Assembly (NCBI RefSeq): GCF_028613635.1
Contig: NZ_JAQRMY010000001.1
Location: forward strand, 910,331 to 974,330
Reading direction: 5' to 3'
From: Devosia sp. ZB163
Lineage (GTDB): Bacteria > Pseudomonadota > Alphaproteobacteria > Rhizobiales > Devosiaceae
DNA length: 64,000 nucleotides
The notes beneath the pieces are model-generated. The model saw only the letters and a list, made by a program, of their open reading frames with translations, did no database searches and was not told the origin of the DNA. A program made the position numbers and the translations under genes. Below are positions 52,478-61,671 of this stretch, one piece after another. Position 1 is the stretch's first letter, and the number at the start of each line of letters is the position of its first letter.

Positions 52478-55167
52478 TGGTTGCACACGACACCGAGCGA
52501 CGACCCGATCCCGATGCCCTGCTGGCGCTGAGCGCCGCGGGGCAGCGCGGCAAGCTGACCGTGTTCCTCGGCGCCGCGCCCGGTGTCGGCAAGACCTACT
52601 CGATGCTCAATCGCGCCCGGCGGCTCAAGACCGCCGGGATCGACGTTGTCATCGGGCTGGTCGAAACGCATGGCCGGGCCGAGACGGCGGCCCTGCTCGA
52701 AGGCCTCGAGGTCCTGCCGCGTCGGACCGTCGAATATCGCGGGCACCAGCTCGAGGAGTTCGACATCGACGCCGCGCTGGTCCGCAAGCCCCAGCTCCTC
52801 GTCGTCGACGAGATGGCGCACTCCAATCCCGAAGGCAGCCGCCACCCCAAGCGGTATCAGGACATCGAGGAACTGCTCGGCGCCGGCATCGATGTCTGGA
52901 CCGCCCTCAACATCCAGCATCTCGAAAGCCTCAGCGATCTCGTCGCCCACATCTCGGGCGTCGACGTGCGCGAGATCGTCCCCGACATCGCCTTCAAGAA
53001 GGCCGACGAAGTCATCCTCGTCGACCTGCCCCCCGTCGAACTGATCGAGCGGCTGAAGGAGGGAAAGGTCTACCTGCCCGAGAACGCCAAGCGCGCCATC
53101 GAGGGTTTCTTCCGCCCCGCCAATCTCACTGCCCTGCGCGAACTCGCCCTGCGCCGCACTGCCGACCGGGTCGACGACCAGATGGTCGACCTGCTGCGCC
53201 AGGGGGCCATCGAGGGGCCATGGGCGACGGCCGAGCGGCTGCTTGTCCTCGTCGGTGGCGATGCACTGTCCGAGCGCGTCGTACGCACGGCGAGCCGTCT
53301 CGCCTCCGGCCTCAACGCGCCCTGGACCGTCGTCTCCCTCAGCGGCCCGGATGATCCCCTCGATATCGCCGCCGCCGAACGCCTCGATGCCACCATGCGG
53401 CTCGCCGAGCGGCTTGGCGCCACCACGCTGAGGGCCACCGGCGAGGATTTCGTCACCGAGATCCTGCGCATCGCCCGCCGCGAGAACATCACCCAGATCG
53501 TCGTCGGCCGCCCGCGCCGTTCGCTGCTCGCCCGACTGACCCGCCGCGCCTTGCCGGATGAGCTGCTGGCGCGCTCCGGCGACATTAATGTCCACATCGT
53601 CGCCGGCGAGGAGGAGGAGCCGGACGAACTGGCGCTCGCCGGGTTCTCGATTGCCTCGCGCTCCACGCGCCGCTGGCTCATCACGCTGGCCACGGCCATT
53701 GGCGCAGTAACGCTGGCGACCTTGATCGGCACGTCGCTGACCGCCTTCATACCGCTGCAGAACGTCTCGCTGCTCTACCTGCTGGCCGTGGTCGTCTGCG
53801 GCGTATTCAACGGGCGGCTGGCGGCCATCATCGCCTCGGCACTCGCCTTCCTCGCCTACAACTTCTTCTTCATCGATCCCCTCTTCACCTTCACGGTGGC
53901 CGCGCCGCACGAGCTGTTCGGCCTCGTCATCTTCCTCACCGCCGCCATCTTCGCCGGTGAACTGGCGGGGCGTCTGCGCGAGCAGACCGAACGCGCGCGC
54001 CGCCAGGAGCGCGCGACCCAGATCCTCAACGACTTCAGCCGCAAGCTCTCGGGCTCGACGCGCCTCGATACCGTCCTCGATGCGACGACCGCCCATCTCT
54101 ACGGAGCGCTCGGCATGGGAGCGAGCCTGCTCGTTATCGAGGAAGGCGAGCTGACGGTCGGCAGCATCTGGCCGCCCGACCTCACCCTCGATTCCACCGA
54201 TCTCACTGCCGCTCGCTGGTCCTTCGACAAGCGCGAACCGGCCGGTCAGGCGACCGGTACCTTGCCCCAGATCGGCTGGCAGTTTCGTCCGGTCATGCAG
54301 GGCCGGCTCGCCATCGGCGTGCTCGGGCTGAAGCGGGATGCAGGCAAGGGTCCGCTCCTCCCGCACGAGGAGCAGGTGGTGCGCGGCGTGCTGGAACAGA
54401 CCACCGTCGCCATGGACCGTGCCCGCCTCGCCCGCGAGAACATCCGCACCGCCGCCCTCGAGGAAAGCGAAAAGCTCCACTCGGCGCTGTTCGCGTCGCT
54501 GTCGCACGACCTCAAGACGCCGCTTGCCACCATTTCCGGCGCCGCCTCCAGCCTGCGCGAACTCGGCGACCGCATGGACGCCGACACCCGTGCCGATCTC
54601 CTCGCTTCGATCGAGGAAGAGGCCGGCCGCCTTGGCCGGTTCGTTGCCAATCTCTTCGACATGACCCGCATCGAGGCTGGTACCCTCAAGCCGAGGCGCG
54701 AGGGCCTCGATGCCGGGGACGTCGTGAACACCGCGATCGATCGCGCCCGCCGCCTCTATCCCAGCCACACCTTCGAGGTCAGCCTCGCGCCCGATCTGCC
54801 CGCCGCCCGCGGCGACGCCAACCTGCTTCACCAGGTGCTCTTCAATCTGGTCGACAATGCCTGCAAATATGGCGGCGAGAACGGGCCGGTGGCAGTGTTC
54901 GCACGAGGCGAGGGCAAGGACGTGGTGATCTCGGTGACGGATCAGGGCAAAGGCATTCCACCGGGGGAACTCGAGCGCATCTTCGAGAAGTTCTACCGCC
55001 GCACGCGTGACGATGGCCGCGCCGCCGGCACGGGGCTGGGACTTTCGATCGCCCGCGGCTTCATCGAGGCCATGGGCGGCACGCTCAAGGCCGAGAGCCC
55101 CGCGGCCCGCAAGCGCGGCACCCGCCTCACCATCCGGCTCCCCGCCGAGAACGGGGCCGGCCGGTGA
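52477..55167 (+). CDS. kdpD: KdpD sensor histidine kinase
   Basis: 896 residues. N-terminal KdpD domain with Walker A GAAPGVGKT (residues 32-40), then a USP-like domain with a WTVVSLSGPDDPLD start at about 290. Four membrane helices span about 405-505, a GAF-like region is near 530-650, and HisKA has the phospho-acceptor His in LFASLSHDLKTPLATI, with HATPase boxes NLVDNACKYGG and GTGLGLSIARGF. It senses low K+ or ionic stress and phosphorylates KdpE. Overlaps kdpE by ATGA-like coupling. Confidence 0.96.
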   Translation: MVAHDTERRPDPDALLALSAAGQRGKLTVFLGAAPGVGKTYSMLNRARRLKTAGIDVVIGLVETHGRAETAALLEGLEVLPRRTVEYRGHQLEEFDIDAALVRKPQLLVVDEMAHSNPEGSRHPKRYQDIEELLGAGIDVWTALNIQHLESLSDLVAHISGVDVREIVPDIAFKKADEVILVDLPPVELIERLKEGKVYLPENAKRAIEGFFRPANLTALRELALRRTADRVDDQMVDLLRQGAIEGPWATAERLLVLVGGDALSERVVRTASRLASGLNAPWTVVSLSGPDDPLDIAAAERLDATMRLAERLGATTLRATGEDFVTEILRIARRENITQIVVGRPRRSLLARLTRRALPDELLARSGDINVHIVAGEEEEPDELALAGFSIASRSTRRWLITLATAIGAVTLATLIGTSLTAFIPLQNVSLLYLLAVVVCGVFNGRLAAIIASALAFLAYNFFFIDPLFTFTVAAPHELFGLVIFLTAAIFAGELAGRLREQTERARRQERATQILNDFSRKLSGSTRLDTVLDATTAHLYGALGMGASLLVIEEGELTVGSIWPPDLTLDSTDLTAARWSFDKREPAGQATGTLPQIGWQFRPVMQGRLAIGVLGLKRDAGKGPLLPHEEQVVRGVLEQTTVAMDRARLARENIRTAALEESEKLHSALFASLSHDLKTPLATISGAASSLRELGDRMDADTRADLLASIEEEAGRLGRFVANLFDMTRIEAGTLKPRREGLDAGDVVNTAIDRARRLYPSHTFEVSLAPDLPAARGDANLLHQVLFNLVDNACKYGGENGPVAVFARGEGKDVVISVTDQGKGIPPGELERIFEKFYRRTRDDGRAAGTGLGLSIARGFIEAMGGTLKAESPAARKRGTRLTIRLPAENGAGR

Positions 55168-55847
55168 GTGAAGGTCGCATCCTCGTCGTCGATGACGAAC
55201 CCCAGATCCAGCGCTTCCTCAAGCCCGCCCTCACGGCTGCCGGCTACCAGCCCATCGAGGCGCTCACCGCAGCCGATGCCGAGCGGCTCGTCGCCACGGC
55301 CGCACCCGACCTCGTCATTCTCGACCTTGGCCTCCCCGACAAGGACGGCAAGGACGTGATCCGCTCGCTCCGCAGCTGGAGCAAGCTGCCCATCGTCGTC
55401 CTCTCCGCCCGCGACCGGGAGATCGAGAAGATCGAGGCCCTCGACCTCGGCGCCGACGACTATGTCGAAAAGCCCTTCGGCATCGGCGAACTGCTGGCCC
55501 GCATCCGGACCGCGCTCCGCCGCCGCGATGCCGGCAGCCTCGCTGCGAGCCGCTTCGAGGCGGACGGGCTCAGCATCGACTTCGCTCGGCGCATCGTGCT
55601 GCGCCAGGGCGAGCCGGTCCATCTCACGCCCAAGGAATACGATCTCCTCAGCCACATGGCGCGACACGTCGGACTGGTGATGACCCATCGGCAATTGCTC
55701 AATTCGGTCTGGGGCCCGGCCCATGTCGAGGACGTGCACTACCTGCGTGTTTTCATCGGCCAGCTGCGCACCAAGATCGAGCGCGACCCCGCCCAGCCGG
55801 CCCTTATCCGCACCGAGCCGGGTGTCGGCTACCGCTTCGCGCAGTAG
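55164..55847 (+). CDS. kdpE: KdpE response regulator
   Basis: 227 residues, receiver plus OmpR-type winged helix. Acidic pair Asp10-Asp11, phosphorylated Asp54 in VILDLGLPDKDG, Lys in EKPFGIGELLAR; C-terminal HTH with LTPKEYDLLSHMARH and HVEDVHYLRVFIGQLRTKIE. It activates the kdp operon under K+ limitation; the 11-bp-period repeat before the operon is a candidate site. Confidence 0.96.
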   Translation: MSEGRILVVDDEPQIQRFLKPALTAAGYQPIEALTAADAERLVATAAPDLVILDLGLPDKDGKDVIRSLRSWSKLPIVVLSARDREIEKIEALDLGADDYVEKPFGIGELLARIRTALRRRDAGSLAASRFEADGLSIDFARRIVLRQGEPVHLTPKEYDLLSHMARHVGLVMTHRQLLNSVWGPAHVEDVHYLRVFIGQLRTKIERDPAQPALIRTEPGVGYRFAQ

Positions 55848-55871
55848 GTGTGTGAACCGTTCCAAATTGCG

Positions 55872-55918
55872 TTGACAGTGCCGCCGCCGCTGTTGAAAAC
55901 TCGCCCTCTCTGAGAGGG
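55872..55918 (+). promoter_or_regulatory. Candidate promoter with overlapping palindromic operator
   Basis: TTGACA at 55872-55877, a 17-bp spacer and GAAAAC at 55895-55900 form a plausible sigma-70 promoter. Immediately after it lies the perfect palindrome CCCTCTC-T-GAGAGGG (55904-55918), well placed to act as an operator at the transcription start. It would drive the operon that starts with the dioxygenase relic at 56197, leaving a leader of about 280 bases. Confidence 0.45.
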
Positions 55919-56196
55919 ACAAATCCCCCAGGATCGGCCGGAGACACGTCATGGGCCCAGGGTACTAACCGGGCGGCCCAGCCGGGGTATGCGGTAAAGC
56001 GTGCGCTACGCGCAACTTCTGTGGTCGGACCGCTAGACCAACCGCCACTGCTTGTTGCGACCTTCTGTGGGACCCATCCCAGGTTCAACCGCGCGGTCCC
56101 GGTTGTTGGCAGGTTGTGTCCTCACTCCTTCCGCATCGCTCCGCACCGAATTCCCGAGAAGGGAAAGGTGGATTTGGCGTTGGAAGGACGCAGTCG
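55919..56196 (+). other. Long leader/intergenic stretch before the dioxygenase relic
   Basis: About 280 bp with no convincing gene. GC-rich with several short self-complementary runs (for example GGGCCCAGGG near 55953 and CCGGGCGGCCCAGCCGGGG near 55968), so structured RNA is possible, but I match no known riboswitch consensus. Confidence 0.35.
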
Positions 56197-56655
56197 ATGA
56201 ACCAGCAGGTGGGTGCGAAACCCGCACTGACCGACATGGAGGAGTATCTGTTCGACCTGAACGGATACCTGGTCCTCAAGGGTGCGCTCACCCCGCAGCA
56301 GGTCGCCGCCTGCAACGCCACCTATGACGAGATCGAGGACGCCGCGAAGTCGATCAAGGGCCGCGGCTGGTGGGGCAATGTCGCTGTCGACAATTCCGGC
56401 CAGCAGGAGGCCATCGAGTGCCGCCTCGAGAAGGGCGACGCGCTGCTCTTCGTCGATGCCATCGCGCATGGCTCGGCGCGCCGCACCAACCCCGGCAACC
56501 GCCGTATCGCAGTCTATCGCTACGGGCCGAGCTGGGGCCATTTCCGTCTGCACTACCGGCCGAGCCCGGAACTGCTCGATCGCCTCCCCCCGCGGCGACG
56601 CGGTCTCGTCTACCCGCACGGCGAAGTCGTCCTGCCACCCGGCCGCGCCGCCTGA
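56197..56655 (+). pseudogene. Phytanoyl-CoA dioxygenase (PhyH) remnant with internal deletion
   Basis: 152 residues in an intact frame. Residues 15-52 match the start of PhyH-type 2-oxoglutarate dioxygenases (YLFDLNGYLVLKGALTPQQV), and residues 75-112 match the end of the catalytic core (LEKGDALLFVDAIAHGSARR followed by NPGNRRIAVYRYGPSW), with the distal iron His91 and the co-substrate Arg. The middle of about 120-150 residues, including the HxD iron ligands, is missing; the join lies near residues 54-74. The protein is about half the usual 270-300 residues, so it is very likely non-functional. It is followed by a glycoside hydrolase gene. Confidence 0.65.
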
Positions 56656-56729
56656 CACTGCACCAGATCCGGGCGTCGCGGGCAACGCGGCGTCCACCGG
56701 GCCAATGTGCCCAAAGCGAAAGGTTCGCT

Positions 56730-58358
56730 ATGCTCGCGAGGCTACGTTCCGAAGATATCGTCGAATCCGCCCCCCGGACGGAGGCTGCCGATGCTGCGCT
56801 GCTCGATGAGTGGCGGGCATCGGGCGTGCGTTTCGTCTCCTCGTCCGAACGCCAGCAGTCCCGCTACGATCAGGCCGTGCGCGAGTTGCTCTCCTGCATC
56901 CGCCCGGCCGGCACGTCGGGTCCCATCCTCCATGAGGGTGGCATCTATGCCGGCTGCTGGCTCGAAAGCACCGGCACCATCAGTGCCGAGCTGTTGAGCC
57001 GCTTCCTCCCCAGCGTCGCCGAGCGCACCTTTCTCGCCTTCGCCGACAGCCAGCGCGACGACGGCCTGTTCCCCTACAAGCTCACCGACGACGGCCCCGT
57101 CTTCTCGCAGATCCAGCTCGTCAGCCCGCCGGCCCGATCGGTGTGGACGCACTACCGGCTCCACGGCAACGACCACGTCTTCCTCGAGCGGATGTATGGC
57201 GCGCTGGCCCGCTACGACGATTGGCTCGCCCGCTGGCGCAACACGCGCCAGACCGGCGCCGTCGAGGCCTTCTGCGCCTATGACACCGGCCACGACCTCT
57301 CCCCGCGCTTCTGGCATGTGCCCGACAGCCCCCATCGCAACGATCCCGTGCGCCACGATCCGGCCAATCCGATCCTGCCCTTCATCGCCCCGGACCTCAC
57401 CGCCGCCGTCGCCTGCGGGCGCGAGTACCTCGCCGCCATGGCCGCCGACCTCGGCGAGTCCGACAGCGACTGGCACAAGAAGGCGTTCGCCAGCGAAAGG
57501 GCACTCTTCCGCCAGTGCTGGGATGACGAGGACGGCTTCTTCTACGACCGCGATTCCGAGGACCGCTTCGTGCGCGTGCAATCGGACGTGCTGCTCCGGG
57601 TCGTCGCCGCCGAGATCGGCAGCCGCGAGTTCTTCGACGGCATCCTCGAGCGCTACCTGCTCAACACGCGCAAGTTCTTCGCCAAGTATCCCTTCACCTC
57701 GATCGCCCTCGACGATCCGCGCTACGACCCCGGCTACGACTACAACAGCTGGGCCGGTCCCTCCAACTTCCTCAGCCTCATCCGCGCGCCGCATGCCTTC
57801 GAGCATCACGGCCGCCATGTCGAGCTGACCTGGGCGATGCAGCCGACGCTCGCGGCGCTGTTCCGCGGCACGCGCTTCCCGCAGACGCTGCATCCCCACA
57901 CCGGCCGCGAGGGCTTCACCGAGACCTACTCGCCGGCCATCCTGTGCATGCTCGATTTCGTCGAGCGCCTGTGCGGGATCATGCCGCGCACCGACGGCAC
58001 GCTCTGGTTTACCTGCCTCACGCCGGCACAGATCGAGCATCGCGACCAGGTGCACGAGACAGGCTATGCCCGCACCGTCGACGGCCGCGCCTTCGAGCTC
58101 GTCAACACCGAGCAGGGCAGCATCGCCTATCGCGACGGCAAGGTGCTGTTCGAGGCGCCCCGCGGTGTCCGCGTCGTCACCGACAGGCGGGGGGAATTGC
58201 GCAGCCTCATCGGCATGGTGGCGCACGGCGTCGATGGCGTCCTGCGCTTCGGCAACACGAGGATCGAGTTCAACGCGGCCGCCAACGAGCGGCTGTGTCT
58301 GGAGGAGGGCCGGCTGGTGAGCGTCGATGCGCCCGGTCTCGTTCCACCAACGTACTGA
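56730..58358 (+). CDS. Six-hairpin-type glycoside hydrolase (GH63/MGH1-like)
   Basis: 542 residues from ATG at 56730; longer frames upstream read through the dioxygenase relic. No signal peptide, so cytoplasmic. Alpha/alpha-barrel features include GIYAGCWLESTGTISAELLS, FADSQRDDGLFPYKLTDDG, AFCAYDTGHDLSPRFWHVPD, DEDGFFYDRDS and DYNSWAGPSNFLSLI, with a beta-rich C-terminal end. The acidic pairs and Trp-rich motifs resemble trehalase/GH63 and mannosylglycerate-hydrolase-like enzymes. It probably hydrolyses the oligosaccharide brought in by the ABC importer downstream. The exact linkage is unknown. Confidence 0.7.
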   Translation: MLARLRSEDIVESAPRTEAADAALLDEWRASGVRFVSSSERQQSRYDQAVRELLSCIRPAGTSGPILHEGGIYAGCWLESTGTISAELLSRFLPSVAERTFLAFADSQRDDGLFPYKLTDDGPVFSQIQLVSPPARSVWTHYRLHGNDHVFLERMYGALARYDDWLARWRNTRQTGAVEAFCAYDTGHDLSPRFWHVPDSPHRNDPVRHDPANPILPFIAPDLTAAVACGREYLAAMAADLGESDSDWHKKAFASERALFRQCWDDEDGFFYDRDSEDRFVRVQSDVLLRVVAAEIGSREFFDGILERYLLNTRKFFAKYPFTSIALDDPRYDPGYDYNSWAGPSNFLSLIRAPHAFEHHGRHVELTWAMQPTLAALFRGTRFPQTLHPHTGREGFTETYSPAILCMLDFVERLCGIMPRTDGTLWFTCLTPAQIEHRDQVHETGYARTVDGRAFELVNTEQGSIAYRDGKVLFEAPRGVRVVTDRRGELRSLIGMVAHGVDGVLRFGNTRIEFNAAANERLCLEEGRLVSVDAPGLVPPTY

Positions 58359-58384
58359 TCATCAAGCGCAAGAGGGAGGAGACC

Positions 58385-59674
58385 ATGACTACACTGAACC
58401 GTAGGACGTTCCTCGCCGGGACGGCGGGACTGGCTCTCGCATCCGCGACCGGCGGCGCCTTCGCACAGGACAAGGCCCGCGTCCGCCACTTCTGGTGGGG
58501 CAACCCCGAGCGCGACAAGCGCACCTTCGCCGTCATCGACATCTTCAACGGCAAGCACCCCGAGATCGCCGCCGAGGGCGAGACGCTGGGCTTTGCCGAT
58601 TACTTCACCAAGCTCACCACCCAGATCGCCGGCCGCAGCATGCCCGACGTCATCCAGCAGGGCTACGGCGTGCTCTTCGAGTACATCGCCAACGGCGCCG
58701 TGGTGCCGCTCGACGACTATGTCGGCAAGACCCTCGACATCTCGAAGATGGACCAGAGCGCCATCGCCGCCGGCACCGTGAACGGCAAGTTCTACGCCCT
58801 CTCGATCGGCGCCAACTCGCACGTCGCCATGTACAACAGGCGCCTCTACGAAGCGGCCGGCATCAAGGTCGGCGAGAACTTCGACCCCTTCGCCTGGACC
58901 TATGACGACGTCGCCCGCATCGGCAGGGCCGTCAAGGACGCGACCGGCATCGCCGGCACCGACGACAACACCGCCGACTACCAGAACTTCTCCGATTTCG
59001 TCGGCCAGAAGGGCGTCCAGATGTTCTCGCCCGAGGGCGAGTACCAGGTGACCCAGGAGATCGTCGAGGAATACTGGGCAACCTGGAAGACCATCCGCGA
59101 TGCCGGTGCCACCCCGCCGGCGCAGGAGACCGCCGGGCTCGCAGGCGTCGCCGACCTCGCCCAGACCGGCCTCGTCACCGGCAAGTCCGCCACCTCCTAT
59201 GCCTGGTCCAACCAGCTCGTCGGCACCCAGGCGCTGATGCAGGACCCGATCGGGGCGGCCATGTATCCCAACACCCCGGCCATGGTGCCCGGCTCGATCA
59301 TCCAGCCCAGCCAGTTCGTCTGCCTCACCCGCGATTCCGCGTCCCCCGAGGCGGCCACTACCTACATGAGCGCCTTCGTCAACGATCTCGACATGACCAG
59401 GGTGCTCGGCCTCGAACGCGGTATCCCGTCCAACGCCGACGTGCGCACCGCGCTCGATCCGCAGCTCAGCGACATCGAGCGCGTCTCGGTCGAGTTCTTC
59501 GCCGGCATCCAGGGCAGGACCGCCGTGCTTGCACCTCCGCCGCCCGCCGGCGCCAACGAGATCGAGCAGACCTTCGAACGCCTCGCTGTCGAAGTGCTGA
59601 TTGGCGGCCGCTCGCCCACCGAGGTGGCGGCCGACTTCCTCAACCAGGCCAAGGGAATCCTTATGCGGGCGTAG
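58385..59674 (+). CDS. Tat-exported ABC sugar-binding protein (family 1)
   Basis: 429 residues; start confirmed by GGGAGGAG before the ATG. The N-terminus NRRTFLAGTAGLALASATGG is a twin-arginine signal ending in AFA. The rest is a SBP_bac_1-type protein: VRHFWWGNPERDKRTFAVID, DYFTKLTTQIAGRSMPDVIQ, YALSIGANSHVAMYNRRLYE and PSQFVCLTRDS. It binds a sugar or oligosaccharide and hands it to the MalFG-type permeases encoded after the REP-like element. Confidence 0.9.
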   Translation: MTTLNRRTFLAGTAGLALASATGGAFAQDKARVRHFWWGNPERDKRTFAVIDIFNGKHPEIAAEGETLGFADYFTKLTTQIAGRSMPDVIQQGYGVLFEYIANGAVVPLDDYVGKTLDISKMDQSAIAAGTVNGKFYALSIGANSHVAMYNRRLYEAAGIKVGENFDPFAWTYDDVARIGRAVKDATGIAGTDDNTADYQNFSDFVGQKGVQMFSPEGEYQVTQEIVEEYWATWKTIRDAGATPPAQETAGLAGVADLAQTGLVTGKSATSYAWSNQLVGTQALMQDPIGAAMYPNTPAMVPGSIIQPSQFVCLTRDSASPEAATTYMSAFVNDLDMTRVLGLERGIPSNADVRTALDPQLSDIERVSVEFFAGIQGRTAVLAPPPPAGANEIEQTFERLAVEVLIGGRSPTEVAADFLNQAKGILMRA

Positions 59675-59717
59675 CGCATCGAAAGGCGGACACGGTCACC
59701 GTGTTCGCCACATCGTC

Positions 59718-59831
59718 CCCTCTCCCTGTGCGGGAGAGGGCCAGGGTGAGGGGGCCTTGCACCAGGCTCCCTGCTGGAGGAAGGCCTCCTCACCCGTCGC
59801 TGCGCGCCGACCTCTTCCCCCAAGGGAGAGG
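59718..59831. repeat. REP-like element with two inverted GC-rich palindromes
   Basis: A first hairpin has CCCTCTCCC (59718-59726) pairing with GGGAGAGGG (59732-59740). A second is CCTCTTCCCCCAAGGGAGAGG at 59811-59831. GGTGAGGGG and CTCACCCGTCGCTGCGCGCCGACC between them are the usual filler of this widespread bacterial intergenic repeat. It sits between the binding-protein and first permease genes and may tune the ratio of their transcripts. Confidence 0.75.
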
Positions 59832-59855
59832 TGACGTAACAGAGGGGCAGGGAGC

Positions 59856-60749
59856 ATGCACAAGTTCATCCGCAGGAACATCGCGGGCTATGCGTTCCTC
59901 CTGCCCTGGCTCGTCGGCTTCCTGCTCCTCGCCATCGGACCGATCCTCGCCTCGCTCTACCTGAGCTTCACCAAGTACAACGTCATCAACCCGCCGCGCT
60001 GGATCGGGCTCGACAACTACGTCTTCATGTTCACCATGGACGACCGCTTCAGGAAGGCGCTGTCGGTCACCTTCACCTTCGTTGCCATCAGCGTGCCGGC
60101 CAAGCTCTGCTTCGCCCTCGCCGTGGCCATGGTGCTCGACAAGGGCATCCGCGCCATCGGCCTCTACCGCGCGCTGTTCTACCTGCCCTCGATCCTCGGC
60201 GGCTCGATCGCCGTCGCCATCCTCTGGCGTCAGCTCTTCAACTATGACGGCGTCATCAACGCGCTGCTGCGCACCGTCGGCATCGAGGGGCCGTACTGGC
60301 TGGCCGACCCCAACTATTCGCTGTGGACCCTGGTCGTGCTCGCCGTCTGGCAGTTCGGCTCGCCCATGCTGATCTTCCTCGCCGGCCTCCGCGCCATCCC
60401 GCAGGATCTCTACGAAGCAGCGGAGATCGATGCCGCCGGCCCGGTCAGGACGTTCTTCGCCATCACCGTGCCGCTGCTCGCCCCGGTGATCTTCTTCAAC
60501 CTGGTCCTCCAGATGATCGAGGCCTTCAAGAGCTTCTCGGGCGCCTTCATCATCTCGGGCGGCACCGGCGCCCCGCTCGACTCGCTGCTCTTCTACACGG
60601 TGTACCTCTTCAACGAGGCCTTCTCGTTCCTGAGGATGGGCTACGCCTCCGCCCTCGCCTGGGTGCTGCTGATCATCATCGCCGCCTTCACCGCCATCGC
60701 CTTCTGGACCTCGAAATACTGGGTCCACTACGAGAGCCAGAGGGGCTGA
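59856..60749 (+). CDS. Sugar ABC permease, MalF type
   Basis: 297 residues, six membrane helices. N-terminal NIAGYAFLLPWLVGFLLLAIGP and LYLSFTKYNVINPPRWIGLDNY are diagnostic of MalF/UgpA-type permeases. The EAA loop is QDLYEAAEIDAAGPVRTFFAI. The next permease starts 2 bp after its stop. Confidence 0.92.
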   Translation: MHKFIRRNIAGYAFLLPWLVGFLLLAIGPILASLYLSFTKYNVINPPRWIGLDNYVFMFTMDDRFRKALSVTFTFVAISVPAKLCFALAVAMVLDKGIRAIGLYRALFYLPSILGGSIAVAILWRQLFNYDGVINALLRTVGIEGPYWLADPNYSLWTLVVLAVWQFGSPMLIFLAGLRAIPQDLYEAAEIDAAGPVRTFFAITVPLLAPVIFFNLVLQMIEAFKSFSGAFIISGGTGAPLDSLLFYTVYLFNEAFSFLRMGYASALAWVLLIIIAAFTAIAFWTSKYWVHYESQRG

Positions 60750-60751
60750 CC

Positions 60752-61660
60752 ATGGCCGATGCCACGCTCGCCGCCGCCCCGCTTTCGAACACGCGTGAGA
60801 TCGCCCGCGCCATCTGGGCGGAGAAGGCAAAGCGCGCCCGCCGCGCCGCGCTGCTCAAGCACCTGTTCCTGATCGGCTGTTCGCTGATCATGATCTACCC
60901 GCTGCTCTGGATGGTCGCGAGTTCGCTCAAGCCCAACAACCAGATCTTCGGCGATCTGTCGCTGTGGCCGTCCGAGTTCCGCTGGGACAACTACACCTCG
61001 GGCTGGAACGGCATGTCGGTCAGCTTCTCGACCTTCTTTGCCAACTCGCTCTTCGTCACCGTCCTCTCGGTGATCGGCAACGTGCTGAGCTGCTCGTTCG
61101 CGGCCTATGCCTTCGCCCGCCTCGAGTTCACCGGCAAGAACATCTGGTTCGCGCTGATGATGATGACGCTGATGATCCCCTATCACGTCGTCCTCATCCC
61201 CCAGTACCTGACATTCCTCAACCTGGGCTGGGTCGACACCTACCTGCCGCTGATCGTCCCGCAGTTCCTTGCGGGCGACGCGTTCTTCATCTTCCTCATG
61301 GTGCAGTTCTTCCGCCAGCTGCCGCGCGAGCTCGACGAGGCGGCGATGATCGACGGTTGCTCCGCCTTCAAGATCTACTGGGCCATCATCATGCCGCTCT
61401 CGATCCCGGCGATCGCGACGGCTGCCATCTTCTCGTTCATCTGGACCTGGGACGATTTCCTCGGGCCGCTCGTCTATCTCAACGACGTCAAGGACTACAC
61501 CGTGCCGCTGGCCCTGCGCATGTTCAACAGCCAGGACAGCGTCACCCAGTACGGGCAGATGTTCGCCATGAGCGTCCTCTCGATCCTGCCCATCTTCGTC
61601 TTCTTCATCATCTTCCAGCGCCTCATCATCCGCGGCATCGCGATGAGCGGGCTCAAGTAG
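60752..61660 (+). CDS. Sugar ABC permease, MalG type
   Basis: 302 residues, six membrane helices. LIMIYPLLWMVASSLKPN is the typical first-helix end; EAA loop RELDEAAMIDGCSAFKIYWAI. Partner of the MalF-type permease encoded just upstream. The ATPase gene follows after 11 bp. Confidence 0.92.
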   Translation: MADATLAAAPLSNTREIARAIWAEKAKRARRAALLKHLFLIGCSLIMIYPLLWMVASSLKPNNQIFGDLSLWPSEFRWDNYTSGWNGMSVSFSTFFANSLFVTVLSVIGNVLSCSFAAYAFARLEFTGKNIWFALMMMTLMIPYHVVLIPQYLTFLNLGWVDTYLPLIVPQFLAGDAFFIFLMVQFFRQLPRELDEAAMIDGCSAFKIYWAIIMPLSIPAIATAAIFSFIWTWDDFLGPLVYLNDVKDYTVPLALRMFNSQDSVTQYGQMFAMSVLSILPIFVFFIIFQRLIIRGIAMSGLK

Positions 61661-61671
61661 AAAGTCGGACC

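Noticed and set aside
55919-56196. A thiamine-pyrophosphate or other known riboswitch in the leader
   Set aside because: A CTGAGAG-like word occurs, but the second TPP-aptamer half (TGAACCTG-type) is absent, and downstream genes are unrelated to thiamine.
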